From positions 1 to 64,000 of the forward strand of contig NZ_FVZL01000017.1 of the NCBI RefSeq assembly GCF_900168295.1: 64,000 bases of DNA, read 5' to 3'. The notes beneath the pieces were generated by a model. It was not told the DNA's origin. It saw only the letters and a list, made by a program, of their open reading frames with translations, and did no database searches. This stretch comes from Arthrobacter sp. P2b (GTDB lineage Bacteria; Actinomycetota; Actinomycetes; Actinomycetales; Micrococcaceae). Shown piece after piece: positions 7,836 to 17,262 of the stretch; position 1 is the first letter of the stretch; each line of letters starts with the position of its first letter. The position numbers and the translations under genes were made by a program.

Positions 7836-8150
7836 ATGGCCGACTCTGGAATTGAATCACCCGAGCCCTACTGGCTGATGAGGATGCGTCAAGCCGCTAA
7901 ACAGCGGCCCAGAACCCGGTTCGTTAAGATCCGGTGGATCGAGTTGCAATACCTGCTCCGCGAGCGGGATGCCCTCTGGCTCGCCGCCGGTCCAGCCATG
8001 CGCGAACGGCTTCTAAAGCTGCGCGAGACCGATGACTATACGTACCTCTCGCTTCCGGAGATAGCCGCCCCGCAGGCATCCCAAGGCGAGGAAAACGCCT
8101 CTAGCATTCCTCCGAATCCGCGTATAGATGCCGCGGTCCCAGCTGATTAG
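7836..8150 (+). CDS. Hypothetical protein, about 104 aa
   Basis: No family is recognised. The frame is open well upstream, and ATG 7764 (128 aa) is also possible. I prefer ATG 7836 because it leaves room for the divergent SRAP promoter, although no good ribosome site precedes either. The product is basic and helical in the middle (YWLMRMRQAAKQRPRTRFVKIRW, then LQYLLRERDALWLAAGPAMRERLLKLRETDD) and disordered at the end. It lies tail to tail with hsdR, 17 bases away. Confidence 0.5.
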   Translation: MADSGIESPEPYWLMRMRQAAKQRPRTRFVKIRWIELQYLLRERDALWLAAGPAMRERLLKLRETDDYTYLSLPEIAAPQASQGEENASSIPPNPRIDAAVPAD

Positions 8151-8167
8151 GCCCCACAGATGACCGC

Positions 8168-11100
8168 TCAGCCCTGCAGTTCCTCGTAGACCAGTTCGCT
8201 CAGCATCTTGAGCAAGGCATGCATCTTTGTCTTGTCCCCCAATGCCTGAAGGCTCAGGTTGTAGTGGCTGTCCATGGAGTTGGTGACGGCGTCGCTGACA
8301 GCCTTTTCGAGGTGCGGGCTGCTGCCGAAGTGGCTCCGAGAGTTGTTCTTGGCCTGTTTCTGCAGCGTCTCGTTTTTCACCAGCTCCCGCCGCACGCCTT
8401 CCACGAAGTGAGCCACGGCGTCCAGTTCCTCCCCTTCGAAGGGCAGGTTGGCCTGCTGGATGACTTCCTCCCAGGTGACCAGGACGGGATCCTTGGCCTG
8501 GCCAGTTCCCGGATCAGTTAGGGGCTTTAGTAGCTCACCTTCGCCGGAAAGCTGCAGTTGTGCCTCTCCTTTGTCCTTGAGCGCGTACTTCGCGAGCACG
8601 ACGCCGGAGAGATCCAGCGCCACCTTGGCGTCGTTCACTCGCAGCACGGGCAGGAGGTGCTTGTAGTAGATTGCGCGCTTCTCCAGGTCGGTGTCGGCGT
8701 AGTCGTAGATCTGGGAGAGGAAGTCGTAGGCGCGGACGAAGGAGCCCAGATCCTTGCGGAACAGGTCCAGCTCGTCCTGGGCGGCCTTGTTAGCATCGGC
8801 CACCGCTTCGTTGTAGCGGGTGTTGAATCGGGATTTAGCCGGCGCTACCCAGCTGGACAAGGCGTTGTTGCCTTCTTCAAGCACATAGGACTTCACCAGG
8901 CCGTCCACCTCGGACTCGAGGTAGATCTGGGAGGCGTCAAGCTTGGCCTGCAGGTCGTGCACCACGTTCGGGTTGGCCACATCCTCCAGCGCGGCCTCCC
9001 GGAAGTACGGCTGGAACGAGGCAAGAATCTCGGCGGGTTCGTTGACGAAGTCCAGCACGAAAGTCTGGTCCTTGCCGACGGCGGTTCGATTCAGCCTGGA
9101 GAGTGTCTGAACTGCGGAGACGCCCGAGAGTTTCTTGTCCACATACATGGCAACGAGCAGCGGCTGGTCGAAGCCGGTCTGGAACTTGTTGGCCACGAGC
9201 ATGATCTTGTACTCGTCAGTGGAGAACGCCTCGGGCAGCGTACGGCCTTTCAGGCCTGGGTTCATGTTCAGTTCGGTGAATGCCTCGGGGCCAGAATCGG
9301 CATCGGTTACTTCTCCGGAGAAGGCGACCATTGTGCCCAGTTCGGTGTACCCGGCGTCGCTGATGTACTTGTCGATCGCGAGCTTGTAACGCACGGCTTC
9401 CTTGCGGGAACCAGTGACGACCATAGCTTTGGCCTTACCGCCGAGGCGCCAGGCGACATTCTCGCGGAAGTGCTCCACAATCACCTGAACCTTCTGGCTG
9501 ATGTTGTATGGATGCAGCTTCACCCACTTCATCAGAGACTTCAGGGCCTCGGATTTCTCCACCTGGGAGTCATCCGAGTCGTAGTCCCGGCCCTCGTGGG
9601 TCAGCCGGTACGCCACCTTGTAGCTGGTGTAGTTCTGCAGGACGTCCAGGATGAAGCGCTCCTCGATGGCTTGCTGCATGGAATACAGGTGGAACGGCTG
9701 CGGCAGCCCATCCGGGCCCTTGCGGCCGAACAGCTCAAGGGTTTTGGCCTTTGGCGTCGCGGTGAAAGCGAAGTAACTGATGTTCTTCGCATCTGCCCGC
9801 TCCGCCATTTCGGCAGCCAGGAAGGACTCGATGTCGAACTCGCCGCCGTCGCTGACGTCCGCCAGCTCCTCCGCGGAAAGCACCTTCTTGAGTTTGTTGG
9901 CTGTGGATCCGGTCTGTGACGAGTGCGCCTCGTCCGCGATTATGGCAAAGTTCCGGCCTTTCAGGGCCTGGGATTCAGCGATAGCCTTCAGCGCAAACGG
10001 GAAGGTTTGGATGGTGACGATGATGATCGGCGTCCGGGCAACCAGCGCTGCAGTGAGTTCGCCGGACTTGGAGCCGGCGTTGCCACGGATAGGGACCACG
10101 ACGCCGGACTTGTGCTCGATCTGGTAGATCGCGTCCTGCAGCTGTGCGTCGAGCACTGTTCGGTCTGTCACTACGATTACAGAGTCGAATATTTTCTGGT
10201 CCTGGGCGTCGTGCAGCGCGCTGAGCTGGTGCGCAGTCCACGCGATGGAGTTGGTCTTACCGGACCCCGCCGAATGCTGCACAAGGTATCGGTTCCCTGG
10301 GCCCTCCGTGCGGGACGTCTCGATCAACTGATTAACTACGTCCCACTGGTGGTAGCGCGGAAAAAGCAAGGATTTGCGGACTTCGCGTTCCCCGGTGACC
10401 GGGTTGGTCTTGTCACTGATCTGCAGGTGCAGGAATTTGCCAATGATGTTCAGCCAAGAGTCGCGCTGCAGGACCCGTTCCCAGAGGTAGCTGGTGGCCG
10501 ATCCTTTCGGGTTTGGCGGGTTGCCGGCACGTCCGCTGTCACCAACGTTGAAGGGCAGGAAATAGGTGTCCTTGCCCTTCAGCTCGGTTGTCATTTGGAT
10601 CTCGTCGTTACTGACAGCGAAATGCACCAAAGCGCGGCGGCCGAAGGACAGCAATGGCTCGTCCTTGTTTTTGCCGTTGCGAGGCAGTCGGTCCTTGCGG
10701 TACTGCTCGACGGCGTCACTGATGTTCTGCGTGAAGTCCGTCTTCAGCTCGATAGTCGCGACCGGAAGTCCGTTGACGAACAGGACCAGGTCGATGCTCT
10801 TCTTAGTGTCGACGGTCGAATAGTGGACCTGCCGAATTACCCTGAGTCGAACCTTTCCGTAGCGTTCCAACGTCTCAGGGTTAAGACCCATGGCCGGCTT
10901 AAACTGGCACATCTCGAACTTCGCGGCAACGTCCTTAAACCCGGTGCGCAGAACTGAGAGCATGCCTGCTTCCTTGGCCGCGGGTTTATCCAAGACCTTG
11001 CACAGCCGGTCCAGCAGCAGCCGCCTGGCGGTTTCCTGATCGCCAGGTGAATCGGTCGGCTTTAGAACCTTGGCCAGCTGCTCCGGCTGGGTGTGGGCAA

Positions 11101-11245
11101 GCCAGGCGAAGACGTCTTCTGGCACGAGCGCGCGTGTGGCGTCGTACAAATCACCGCTCTTACGGTCCGGCTCGTAGATCCAACCTTCGGCCGCAAGGGC
11201 CTGGCAAATCTCATCTTCGAAGGATATTTCGTTGTGCTGAGCCAT
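8168..11245 (-). CDS. hsdR: Type I restriction enzyme R subunit (HsdR)
   Basis: The motor and nuclease subunit of a type I R-M complex, which translocates and cuts unmodified DNA. The N-terminal PD-(D/E)XK nuclease shows Asp152 in IDLVLFVNG and Glu166-Lys168 in ATIELKTD. The SF2 helicase has Walker A HSAGSGKT (residues 324-331), DEAH in IADEAHSSQTG, FAFTATP, and later QTLSRLNR. A C-terminal assembly domain follows; 1025 aa is normal. It is the last gene of hsdM-hsdS-hsdR, 77 bases after hsdS. Every catalytic element visible is intact. Confidence 0.95.
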   Translation of the reverse strand: MAQHNEISFEDEICQALAAEGWIYEPDRKSGDLYDATRALVPEDVFAWLAHTQPEQLAKVLKPTDSPGDQETARRLLLDRLCKVLDKPAAKEAGMLSVLRTGFKDVAAKFEMCQFKPAMGLNPETLERYGKVRLRVIRQVHYSTVDTKKSIDLVLFVNGLPVATIELKTDFTQNISDAVEQYRKDRLPRNGKNKDEPLLSFGRRALVHFAVSNDEIQMTTELKGKDTYFLPFNVGDSGRAGNPPNPKGSATSYLWERVLQRDSWLNIIGKFLHLQISDKTNPVTGEREVRKSLLFPRYHQWDVVNQLIETSRTEGPGNRYLVQHSAGSGKTNSIAWTAHQLSALHDAQDQKIFDSVIVVTDRTVLDAQLQDAIYQIEHKSGVVVPIRGNAGSKSGELTAALVARTPIIIVTIQTFPFALKAIAESQALKGRNFAIIADEAHSSQTGSTANKLKKVLSAEELADVSDGGEFDIESFLAAEMAERADAKNISYFAFTATPKAKTLELFGRKGPDGLPQPFHLYSMQQAIEERFILDVLQNYTSYKVAYRLTHEGRDYDSDDSQVEKSEALKSLMKWVKLHPYNISQKVQVIVEHFRENVAWRLGGKAKAMVVTGSRKEAVRYKLAIDKYISDAGYTELGTMVAFSGEVTDADSGPEAFTELNMNPGLKGRTLPEAFSTDEYKIMLVANKFQTGFDQPLLVAMYVDKKLSGVSAVQTLSRLNRTAVGKDQTFVLDFVNEPAEILASFQPYFREAALEDVANPNVVHDLQAKLDASQIYLESEVDGLVKSYVLEEGNNALSSWVAPAKSRFNTRYNEAVADANKAAQDELDLFRKDLGSFVRAYDFLSQIYDYADTDLEKRAIYYKHLLPVLRVNDAKVALDLSGVVLAKYALKDKGEAQLQLSGEGELLKPLTDPGTGQAKDPVLVTWEEVIQQANLPFEGEELDAVAHFVEGVRRELVKNETLQKQAKNNSRSHFGSSPHLEKAVSDAVTNSMDSHYNLSLQALGDKTKMHALLKMLSELVYEELQG

Positions 11246-11322
11246 GCTGGTTCCCCCAGAAACTGTCGAAAAAATACGGACCGAGCTTCACGTTTACGGT
11301 CCGGAGATGCACGTAGGAAACG

Positions 11323-12564
11323 TCACGCTTCGAAGCCCCCTTCTTGAATGTCGATCTTGCCTGTCACCGCAGCGGAGATAAGGGCGGCGCGGCGTTGTCG
11401 CAACAGATCGAGGCTTAGCAGTACAGGCTTTTGCAATTTGTCCATCACTGCGAGTTTTTCCCTGATCCAAGCGTCGATGGCCTCCTGCTCCTGAATCGGC
11501 GGAACGGGAAGACGAAGTTGCGCGAAATTTGCAAAGCGTAGCGCTTGCCCATCTCGAACGAGATTGCTAGTCGACTGCAGGCCCGAAATGTATCGATCAG
11601 ACTTGAACAACCATCGGAAGTACTCCACATCTATTCCTGGAGTGGGAACAAGCATTACGTAAGCGGAACTGATCTTGCCCTGGATGCGAGAAAGCTCGAG
11701 GCCCCCTTGGAAACTTCGCATGCTAATGACGAAATCGTTAGGCTCCACGTGCTTCAGAATTTCTTCACCCTTGATAACCGATGTAACGCGATTACCTGTC
11801 GTTGCCACGAATTCAGCCTGCGAAATGATTCCGTGGACCTGCGAGGCAGTCAGCTGTTCATCATCGGGACGTGCTCTTTCCCCTCGTTCGCGGAAGATGC
11901 GGCGGGACCCCACTACATCCCAGTGGGCCGGCACTTCGCCAAGCCATGGGGCGCCGGAGCGTTTGGTCGGAGCGTCAGGGTTGAGGCCTTTGGTGACGGC
12001 GTGGGTAATGATGGCTTGTCGCTTCTCGCCGAGCAGCTTGATAAGCAGCTCCTGCTTACCGATCAGCTCGTCAATCTGGGCCGTCTCACGGTCTAGGAAT
12101 TTGGCTATCTGGGTCTGAACCTTTGTGGAGGACAAGGGGATTTTGACGGATGCCAACGCAGACGCAGAGAGCTCCAAGAATGTGGATCCTTGGCCCATGG
12201 ATTGGAGCTGCGGTCCAACATGGGCAAGCGAGTATCTGAGGAAAGGGGCTGAGATGCCGTCACGGGGAATCAAAGCTTTACAGCCTTGGTTGAAGGCCAT
12301 CGGTACATCATTGATTGCGGCGTAACCAATAGGAGCGCGTGTTGAGAGTAAGACGCTCCCCTTCGGCGCGATAGTTGATCCTGAGAGAGCACCCTTAGTT
12401 GTGAGGTTGCGCTCCGTTTCATTCAACGAGAAGCCGTTGGCCCGACCTAGGTCGACTGGCGTGGCCCATGGAACCTCACCGTTCCAATTGTCTGATTCAG
12501 GCGTTGGTGTCCCGCCGTTGGCTATCCGAACGAGGCGGCGAAGAGCAACCCACTGTGTCTTCAC
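11323..12564 (-). CDS. hsdS: Type I R-M specificity subunit (HsdS)
   Basis: Defines the bipartite DNA target for methylation and restriction. Two target-recognition domains are visible: the first about residues 1-150 (start VALRRLVRIANGGTPTPES), the second about 205-360 (start WLGEVPAHWDVVGSRRI). Each is followed by a conserved helical spacer (IAKFLDRETAQIDELIGKQ; IDAWIREKLAVMDKLQ). The GTG start overlaps the hsdM stop by 4 bases. Target domains vary freely between strains, so the recognised sequence cannot be predicted here. Confidence 0.93.
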   Translation of the reverse strand: MKTQWVALRRLVRIANGGTPTPESDNWNGEVPWATPVDLGRANGFSLNETERNLTTKGALSGSTIAPKGSVLLSTRAPIGYAAINDVPMAFNQGCKALIPRDGISAPFLRYSLAHVGPQLQSMGQGSTFLELSASALASVKIPLSSTKVQTQIAKFLDRETAQIDELIGKQELLIKLLGEKRQAIITHAVTKGLNPDAPTKRSGAPWLGEVPAHWDVVGSRRIFRERGERARPDDEQLTASQVHGIISQAEFVATTGNRVTSVIKGEEILKHVEPNDFVISMRSFQGGLELSRIQGKISSAYVMLVPTPGIDVEYFRWLFKSDRYISGLQSTSNLVRDGQALRFANFAQLRLPVPPIQEQEAIDAWIREKLAVMDKLQKPVLLSLDLLRQRRAALISAAVTGKIDIQEGGFEA

Positions 12565-14531
12565 TTCTCTACCTCAGCCAGCAGTGTCGTGATCTCGGCG
12601 AACAGCTTATTAAGGTCTGCATCGATCTCGTCCAGCGACCGCGGCACTTCGTACTTGTGAAAGTGCCGTGTAAAGGGGATCTCGTAGCCAGTCTTTGTCT
12701 TGGCGTCGTCAATCCAAGCGTCCGGAACGTGCGGAAGCACCTCACGCTCGAAGTATTTCTGGATCACTTCGCCGAGTGGGACGCTTTCAGTGTCGCGGAG
12801 GTCCGGGTCTGCTTCGGGCAAGCCCTTTGGTCCTGTGCAGACATCGGCGGTCTCATCGCGTTCGGACAATCCGGTGAGGACGGCTTTCAGGGCAGGTGCG
12901 CCGAGCTTAAGGCCGGCGGCTGCAAGAGCGGGCTTGAGGTTCTTAACGAAGGCCTCCCGGTTCTTCCAGAGTTTCGTCTCGTCTTCGCCGAGCCGGATGA
13001 TGGCCTTCTCGAGAAGCTGCCGTTCGTCATCGGTGAGCTTCTCCAGAGATTTTTGTGCCAGAACGGTCTCGATGCGCTCCCCCGTGCACGCGAAGTTGAG
13101 CTTCAGAGGACGTTCGACGGTGATGGTGGAGTAGCCGAAATCCTGGTTGTTGAAGACTTTGGAGGTTTCGCCGTTGTCTTGGAACGTACCGTAGAGCTGG
13201 ACGATGTGCGCGACATCTTTGGGGCCGAGCTCCTTGCGTTTCGAGCCAAGGCTTTTGCGCATTTTTTGGAAGCATTCGACAGCGTTGATGAGCTGGATCT
13301 TTCCGACGCGCTCCGGGTGTTTCTGCTTCTTGCTGTTGGAGAGGATCCAGATGTAGGTGGCGATGCCGGTGTTGTAGAACATGTCTGTCGGCAGGGCGAT
13401 AATGGCTTCGACGAGATCGTTCTCAATAAGGTACCTACGGATCTCGGACTCGCCGGAGCCGGCGCCGCCACTGAACAGCGGTGAGCCATTCAGGACGATG
13501 CCGATACGCGAACCCCCTTGGTGCGCGGGACGCATCTTCCGAATCAGGTGAAGCAGGAACAGCAGCGAGCCGTCGCTGACGCGAGGCAGACCAGGGCCGA
13601 AACGACCCTCGAAGCCGTGGAGTTCGTGCTCCTTTTGGATCTGCGGCTGGATTTTCTTCCACTCGACGCCAAAGGGCGGGTTGGAGAGCATGAAGTCGAA
13701 CTGCTGGCCGATGTTTTGGTCGTTGGCGAGGGTATCGCCGACAGAGATCTTGGAAATGTCCTGGCCCTTGATCAGCAGGTCCGACTTGCAGATGGCGTAA
13801 GACTCGCCGTTGATCTCCTGCCCGTAGGCGACGAGGGAGGCGCTGGGGTTGAGTGCGTGCAGGTGTTCCTGGGCGACGGTGAGCATGCCGCCCGTTCCGG
13901 CGGTGGGATCGTAGATGGACCGGACGATGCCTTCTTTGGTGAGGACGTCATCGTCATAGTTCAGCAGTAGCTGGACCATGAGTTGGATGACTTCGCGCGG
14001 GGTGAAGTGCTCGCCGGCGGTCTCGTTGGATGCTTCGGCGAAGCGGCGGATGAGTTCCTCGAACATGAGGCCCATCTCGATGTTGCTGATGGTCTCCGGG
14101 TGGAGATCGATAGCGGCGAAGTCCTTGGTGACGTGGTACAGCAGGTCCGAGCTGTCCAGCTTCTCGAGTGTCTTATAGAACTCGAAACGCTCGAAGATGT
14201 CGCGGGTGTTTTCCGAGAAACCCTGGACGTAGTTGAGGATATTCGCCTTGATGTTGGTGGGGTCATCGAGGAGCCTGGCAAAGTTGAACTTCGAGGTATT
14301 GAAGAAGCTGTGGCCGGAAGCCTTCTGCAAGAAGGTGTCCAGCGGGATGTTCAGGTCCTTCTTCGCTGCTGCTTCGGCGAGGACAGCGTTCTTGGTCTTC
14401 TCAAGGACGCAGTCTAGGCGGCGGAGGATGGTGAAAGGGAGAATCACCGAGCCGTACTGGGCGGGTTTATAGGTGCCTCGCAAAATGTTCGCGATGCTCC
14501 ACACCAGGTTGGCGTTGTTGTTGCCGGCCAT
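12561..14531 (-). CDS. hsdM: Type I R-M adenine methyltransferase (HsdM)
   Basis: N6-adenine methyltransferase that protects host DNA. An N-terminal HsdM helical domain (NLVWSIANILRG, residues 8-19) precedes the SAM-binding DPTAGTGG (208-215) and catalytic NPPFG (284-288). I take the ATG giving MAGNNN because GGAAG lies 8 bases before it; a GTG three codons upstream is possible. It is the first gene of the hsd operon. 656 aa is in range, with a C-terminal extension typical of long actinobacterial HsdM proteins. Confidence 0.94.
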   Translation of the reverse strand: MAGNNNANLVWSIANILRGTYKPAQYGSVILPFTILRRLDCVLEKTKNAVLAEAAAKKDLNIPLDTFLQKASGHSFFNTSKFNFARLLDDPTNIKANILNYVQGFSENTRDIFERFEFYKTLEKLDSSDLLYHVTKDFAAIDLHPETISNIEMGLMFEELIRRFAEASNETAGEHFTPREVIQLMVQLLLNYDDDVLTKEGIVRSIYDPTAGTGGMLTVAQEHLHALNPSASLVAYGQEINGESYAICKSDLLIKGQDISKISVGDTLANDQNIGQQFDFMLSNPPFGVEWKKIQPQIQKEHELHGFEGRFGPGLPRVSDGSLLFLLHLIRKMRPAHQGGSRIGIVLNGSPLFSGGAGSGESEIRRYLIENDLVEAIIALPTDMFYNTGIATYIWILSNSKKQKHPERVGKIQLINAVECFQKMRKSLGSKRKELGPKDVAHIVQLYGTFQDNGETSKVFNNQDFGYSTITVERPLKLNFACTGERIETVLAQKSLEKLTDDERQLLEKAIIRLGEDETKLWKNREAFVKNLKPALAAAGLKLGAPALKAVLTGLSERDETADVCTGPKGLPEADPDLRDTESVPLGEVIQKYFEREVLPHVPDAWIDDAKTKTGYEIPFTRHFHKYEVPRSLDEIDADLNKLFAEITTLLAEVEK

Positions 14532-14864
14532 TATTCCCACTTCCGAGCCGCGGCAGCGGAGGCGCGGAGCAGGCCCACGGTCCCCAATGCCGTGCAGCGT
14601 TCATTGTTTCTCGCACGTACTTGCATTGAATTGTATTGGGCGACCAAAAGTTCCTTGGCATGCTGGTCGACCTCGACTTGGTGCGCAACAGAGGCCGGGG
14701 GTCAAGCAAATGACCAGCCTGGACGGACCAGAGAACAGGACCCCTGCCAATCCCGGTCCATGCCAACGGGTGAAGGCCGTCTTAGGCTGCACAACAATCG
14801 GCGACACGGCGTGCCCGTAAGCCGGTCGCTTTCCTTCCTCTTGCCCGTCTGGTCTCCTCGTCGG
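14532..14864. other. Intergenic region between hsdM and the ImmA gene
   Basis: About 330 bases without a credible gene. It must contain the leftward promoter of the hsd operon and the end of the leftward ImmA-family transcript. I see no strong hairpin or repeat in it. Confidence 0.4.
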
Positions 14865-15968
14865 CTAGGCGATCAACTCCGCGAGGTCGAATTTCTTACG
14901 CAGCTTCGCGATCGGCCCACCCCACGTCTTGGTCCGGAACGCCCACTGACCCGCGACCAGGCTGGGGGAAACACCAAGCACGTTAGCGAGGGAGACGATT
15001 CCATTTACCGTCGTAATTGCGGCAAGTTGCGCCCTGTGGGCTCGCGGAATGAGATGGTCCTCCGCGAAAGCATTGGCAGCTGTTTCTTGTGCATCCGCAT
15101 CGTCGTCAGCCTTGAATTCATCAATGAACGTACTTCTTTTCGGGTGAAGAAGCACGTGAGCGATCTCGTGCAGAAGCGTGAACCACAAGCTATCGAGAGC
15201 CTTATATCTGCTTGTCACCGCAATCATTGGCGTGCCGTTAATCCAACGCGATACGCCGCTAATTCGAGTGTTAGGAATCTCTGGGACAAATACGAGAACG
15301 ACACCCGCGTCGAGCAAAAGTTCCTGCGCTTTCGTGAATGCCTTTCCTACGTCGTCCTTGACAGTGAGCTTAGGAAGTAGGGTGGCCGCAGCCCGCAACT
15401 TCGCGGAATCGTACGTCGGCGCGTTGGCGATGAGGCCGGCAGCGTGAAGTTCCGATAGCCGCAGCCAGAGAGCCGTCAGGTTCGGATCAATGGAATGGAT
15501 CTGACTTCTCTTATAGGACGCCTGTGGCTCAAGCCAGGTCTTACCGTAGGCGTTAGGAGAGGCCACCTCGAAGAAACCTAAGAGTTTTGCCGCAACGTCC
15601 GGACCAGAATCATTCTTGTCGATTACTTTGCGGTCGATAAGCAACTGTCGAGGGAAGGAATTCGCCCATTCGACGAATCCGGCGAGAGCATTGTGCCTCT
15701 CCTTCCGCGCCTCGTGTGCCTGATGTGCTGCCTCCAAGTGGAGCCAAGTCTCGGCGGAAACTCCGAGAATTTCTTCCAGCGTGACGGCGACGTCGGGGGA
15801 AAGCGCAGCTGTTCCCTTGATGACGAGGTTGATGTGCTTCGGGCTAAGCCCGGTACGGGCGGCGAGCTGCGCTTGGCTGATAGCACGAGCGTCGAGCTCG
15901 CGTTGCAGTATGCGGCCGGGCCGGGGTGCGAAGTCGAATTGCGTGTCTGTGGCGATGTAAGTGGTCAT
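14865..15968 (-). CDS. XRE-type helix-turn-helix plus ImmA/IrrE metallopeptidase
   Basis: The N-terminal DNA-binding domain (residues 18-75) has the helix-turn-helix SQAQLAARTGLSPKHINLVI. The C-terminal DUF955/ImmA-IrrE domain has the zinc motif HEIAH (267-271), with downstream acidic residues in ETAANAFAEDHLIP. In known members such proteins repress promoters and cleave partner regulators, or act as antitoxins fused to a protease. It begins 10 bases after a putative HigB/RelE-like gene, as in HigBA-ImmA pairs. It is divergent from the ubiquitin-like operon across a region with palindromes, so it may control that operon. Confidence 0.85.
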   Translation of the reverse strand: MTTYIATDTQFDFAPRPGRILQRELDARAISQAQLAARTGLSPKHINLVIKGTAALSPDVAVTLEEILGVSAETWLHLEAAHQAHEARKERHNALAGFVEWANSFPRQLLIDRKVIDKNDSGPDVAAKLLGFFEVASPNAYGKTWLEPQASYKRSQIHSIDPNLTALWLRLSELHAAGLIANAPTYDSAKLRAAATLLPKLTVKDDVGKAFTKAQELLLDAGVVLVFVPEIPNTRISGVSRWINGTPMIAVTSRYKALDSLWFTLLHEIAHVLLHPKRSTFIDEFKADDDADAQETAANAFAEDHLIPRAHRAQLAAITTVNGIVSLANVLGVSPSLVAGQWAFRTKTWGGPIAKLRKKFDLAELIA

Positions 15969-15978
15969 GAGTCTCGAT

Positions 15979-16332
15979 TCAGATCGCAGGCCGGAGGATC
16001 GACCGGCCCCGAATGTGGAAGTCCTGGACGAGTAGCGCTTGCGATGTAGCGTGATCGGGCAATGCTGCCCGATTTGCGACAGCGCTGGGAACCCCGTCGG
16101 AACTTAGCGGACGTACATGCATCTCAACCTCCTCGATCGAGAGAGTCAGATTTCCCGCGTTGACGTCTATTCGGACGCTCTGAAACGTCACGAGATTTTC
16201 GAACCGTGGAGCGTAGGCGACGACGTGCAGGAGATCTTCAGCCGCCGCGAGCTGACCATTGGCGACAGCGCGAAGGTGCGCTCCCGAGACACAAGAGTCC
16301 TCAAGCTGAGGACTTATCCACGCGAGCTGCAA
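15979..16332 (-). CDS. Putative HigB/RelE-like toxin partner of the XRE-ImmA protein
   Basis: 117 aa from a TTG start with GAGGTAAAG before it. The opening MQLAWISPQLEDSCVSGAHL resembles the start of killer/HigB-type proteins found upstream of XRE-ImmA genes. The end (ATSQALLVQDFHIRG) fits the last strand of that fold. The middle is divergent and the usual basic catalytic residues are sparse, so toxicity is uncertain. The conserved order, small toxin-like gene then XRE-ImmA gene on one transcript, is the main support. An opposite-strand frame at 16117-16350 was judged a shadow. Confidence 0.5.
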   Translation of the reverse strand: MQLAWISPQLEDSCVSGAHLRAVANGQLAAAEDLLHVVAYAPRFENLVTFQSVRIDVNAGNLTLSIEEVEMHVRPLSSDGVPSAVANRAALPDHATSQALLVQDFHIRGRSILRPAI

Positions 16333-16334
16333 GC

Positions 16335-16413
16335 TTTACCTCTTTGGTAAACGGAACTTATGGTAGAGTCGGGTTTACCCGACAGGTATAGGCTACCTGC
16401 TTCCGGCCGGAAG
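16335..16413. promoter_or_regulatory. Palindromes in the divergent toxin/ubiquitin promoter region
   Basis: Three inverted repeats sit between two divergent operons: TTTACC-N5-GGTAAA (16335-16351), GTCGGGTTTACCCGAC (16368-16383, 7-bp arms around TT), and CTTCCGGCCGGAAG (16400-16413). The first two share the TTTACC core, as expected of repeated operators for one repressor. The XRE domain protein at 14865-15968 is the obvious candidate. Both start sites lie within about 35 bases of the repeats. Confidence 0.6.
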
Positions 16414-16446
16414 TAGGAGCAACGCTACATAAGGAAGGAGGGCCAA

Positions 16447-16884
16447 ATGGCCCCCAACATAACCACCTCTTTGCAGATCTCTATCGACGGCAAAGCTTTC
16501 ACCACTCAGGATGGCGATCAGGAGGCGGCGGCGCTGCTGCGCCTCGCTGGACGCGACCCAAAGATCTCCGATCTTTTCCTTGTCAACAAGAACGGCGTCG
16601 AAGAGAAAATCCGCGACGGCCAAATCATCAACCTAAAGGACGGTAATCGGTTCGTCTCCCGCCAAAGGGTTCGCTTCACCATCGACGGCGAGCCGCAAAG
16701 CAGCTACGACGACGACCAGACTGCCGCCGCGCTGCTCCGCCTCGCCGGAGTCGACCCGGCCGGCTACGACCTCGCCCGCATCATGGCCGCAGGCGGCACG
16801 GAGACGTTCCGCGACGAGCAGATCGTAAAGATTACGAACGGCGACGAGTTCGTCACCGCCAAGCATGTCGGAGGGGTTGCGTGA
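16447..16884 (+). CDS. Tandem ubiquitin-like (multiubiquitin-domain) protein
   Basis: 145 aa made of two similar beta-grasp units: residues 8-72 (ISIDGKAFTT, AAALLRLAGRDP, IINLKDGNRFV) and 74-138 (VRFTIDGEPQ, AAALLRLAGVDP, IVKITNGDEFV). This matches the multiubiquitin family of predicted bacterial ubiquitin-like modifiers. The C-terminus is KHVGGVA, so removing the last two residues would expose Gly-Gly for activation by an E1. The JAB protease encoded two genes on could do this. AAGGAAGGAG gives a strong ribosome site. It overlaps the E2 gene by GTGA. It is probably the conjugated modifier. Confidence 0.85.
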   Translation: MAPNITTSLQISIDGKAFTTQDGDQEAAALLRLAGRDPKISDLFLVNKNGVEEKIRDGQIINLKDGNRFVSRQRVRFTIDGEPQSSYDDDQTAAALLRLAGVDPAGYDLARIMAAGGTETFRDEQIVKITNGDEFVTAKHVGGVA

Positions 16885-17261
16885 GCGATGCGATCGGCCT
16901 GACGGGGCCGGCCCAACAGTTCATCAATGACATGACTGCCGTGGGTGCCCCTGCCCGGGCCGACGGACCGCGCATCCTGTACGACGTCGTCGCGGTAGGC
17001 GGCGCTCTGAGTGGCCAGACCGTGACGACCGGCGTCAGCGCATCCGAGGTGCAGAGCTGGCCTATGGTCCCTCCCCACTGGATCCACCTCCCGGACTCTG
17101 TCACGTTCCCTGCGACGAATATGGATGACACCGACTGCCAGCCTGGATGGAAACGGCATTCCCGCGATTTCAGCTACTCCGACATGTCGATGCCACCGGC
17201 TCTCGCTTGGCTCCGGCACGTACGGGGCTTCATCTCGATCGCAATCCCGAAGGCGGCATGA
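16881..17261 (+). CDS. E2-like ubiquitin-conjugating protein
   Basis: A 126-aa protein in the position of the E2 in bacterial ubiquitin-like operons. The core has PPHWIHLPDSV (64-74), a candidate catalytic Cys86 in DTDCQPGWKRHSR, and a C-terminal helix (PALAWLRHVRGFISIAI). This layout, His-Leu-Pro then Cys-x-x-Gly-Trp, resembles the divergent prokaryotic E2 families described by comparative genomics (Iyer, Burroughs and Aravind). It would receive the modifier from the E1 domain as a thioester. GTG start overlapping the upstream stop; the E1-JAB gene follows after 1 base. No E3 candidate is visible. Confidence 0.75.
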   Translation: MSDAIGLTGPAQQFINDMTAVGAPARADGPRILYDVVAVGGALSGQTVTTGVSASEVQSWPMVPPHWIHLPDSVTFPATNMDDTDCQPGWKRHSRDFSYSDMSMPPALAWLRHVRGFISIAIPKAA

Positions 17262-17262
17262 C

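Noticed and set aside
8558..10957. Long plus-strand frames of 453 and 344 codons opposite hsdR
   Set aside because: They are antisense shadows of the intact hsdR gene, with no ribosome sites and no recognisable domains.
16117..16350. A 77-codon plus-strand frame opposite the toxin-like gene
   Set aside because: It lacks a ribosome site and domain and would run into the divergent operator region; the minus-strand gene has a good ribosome site and a fitting partner.
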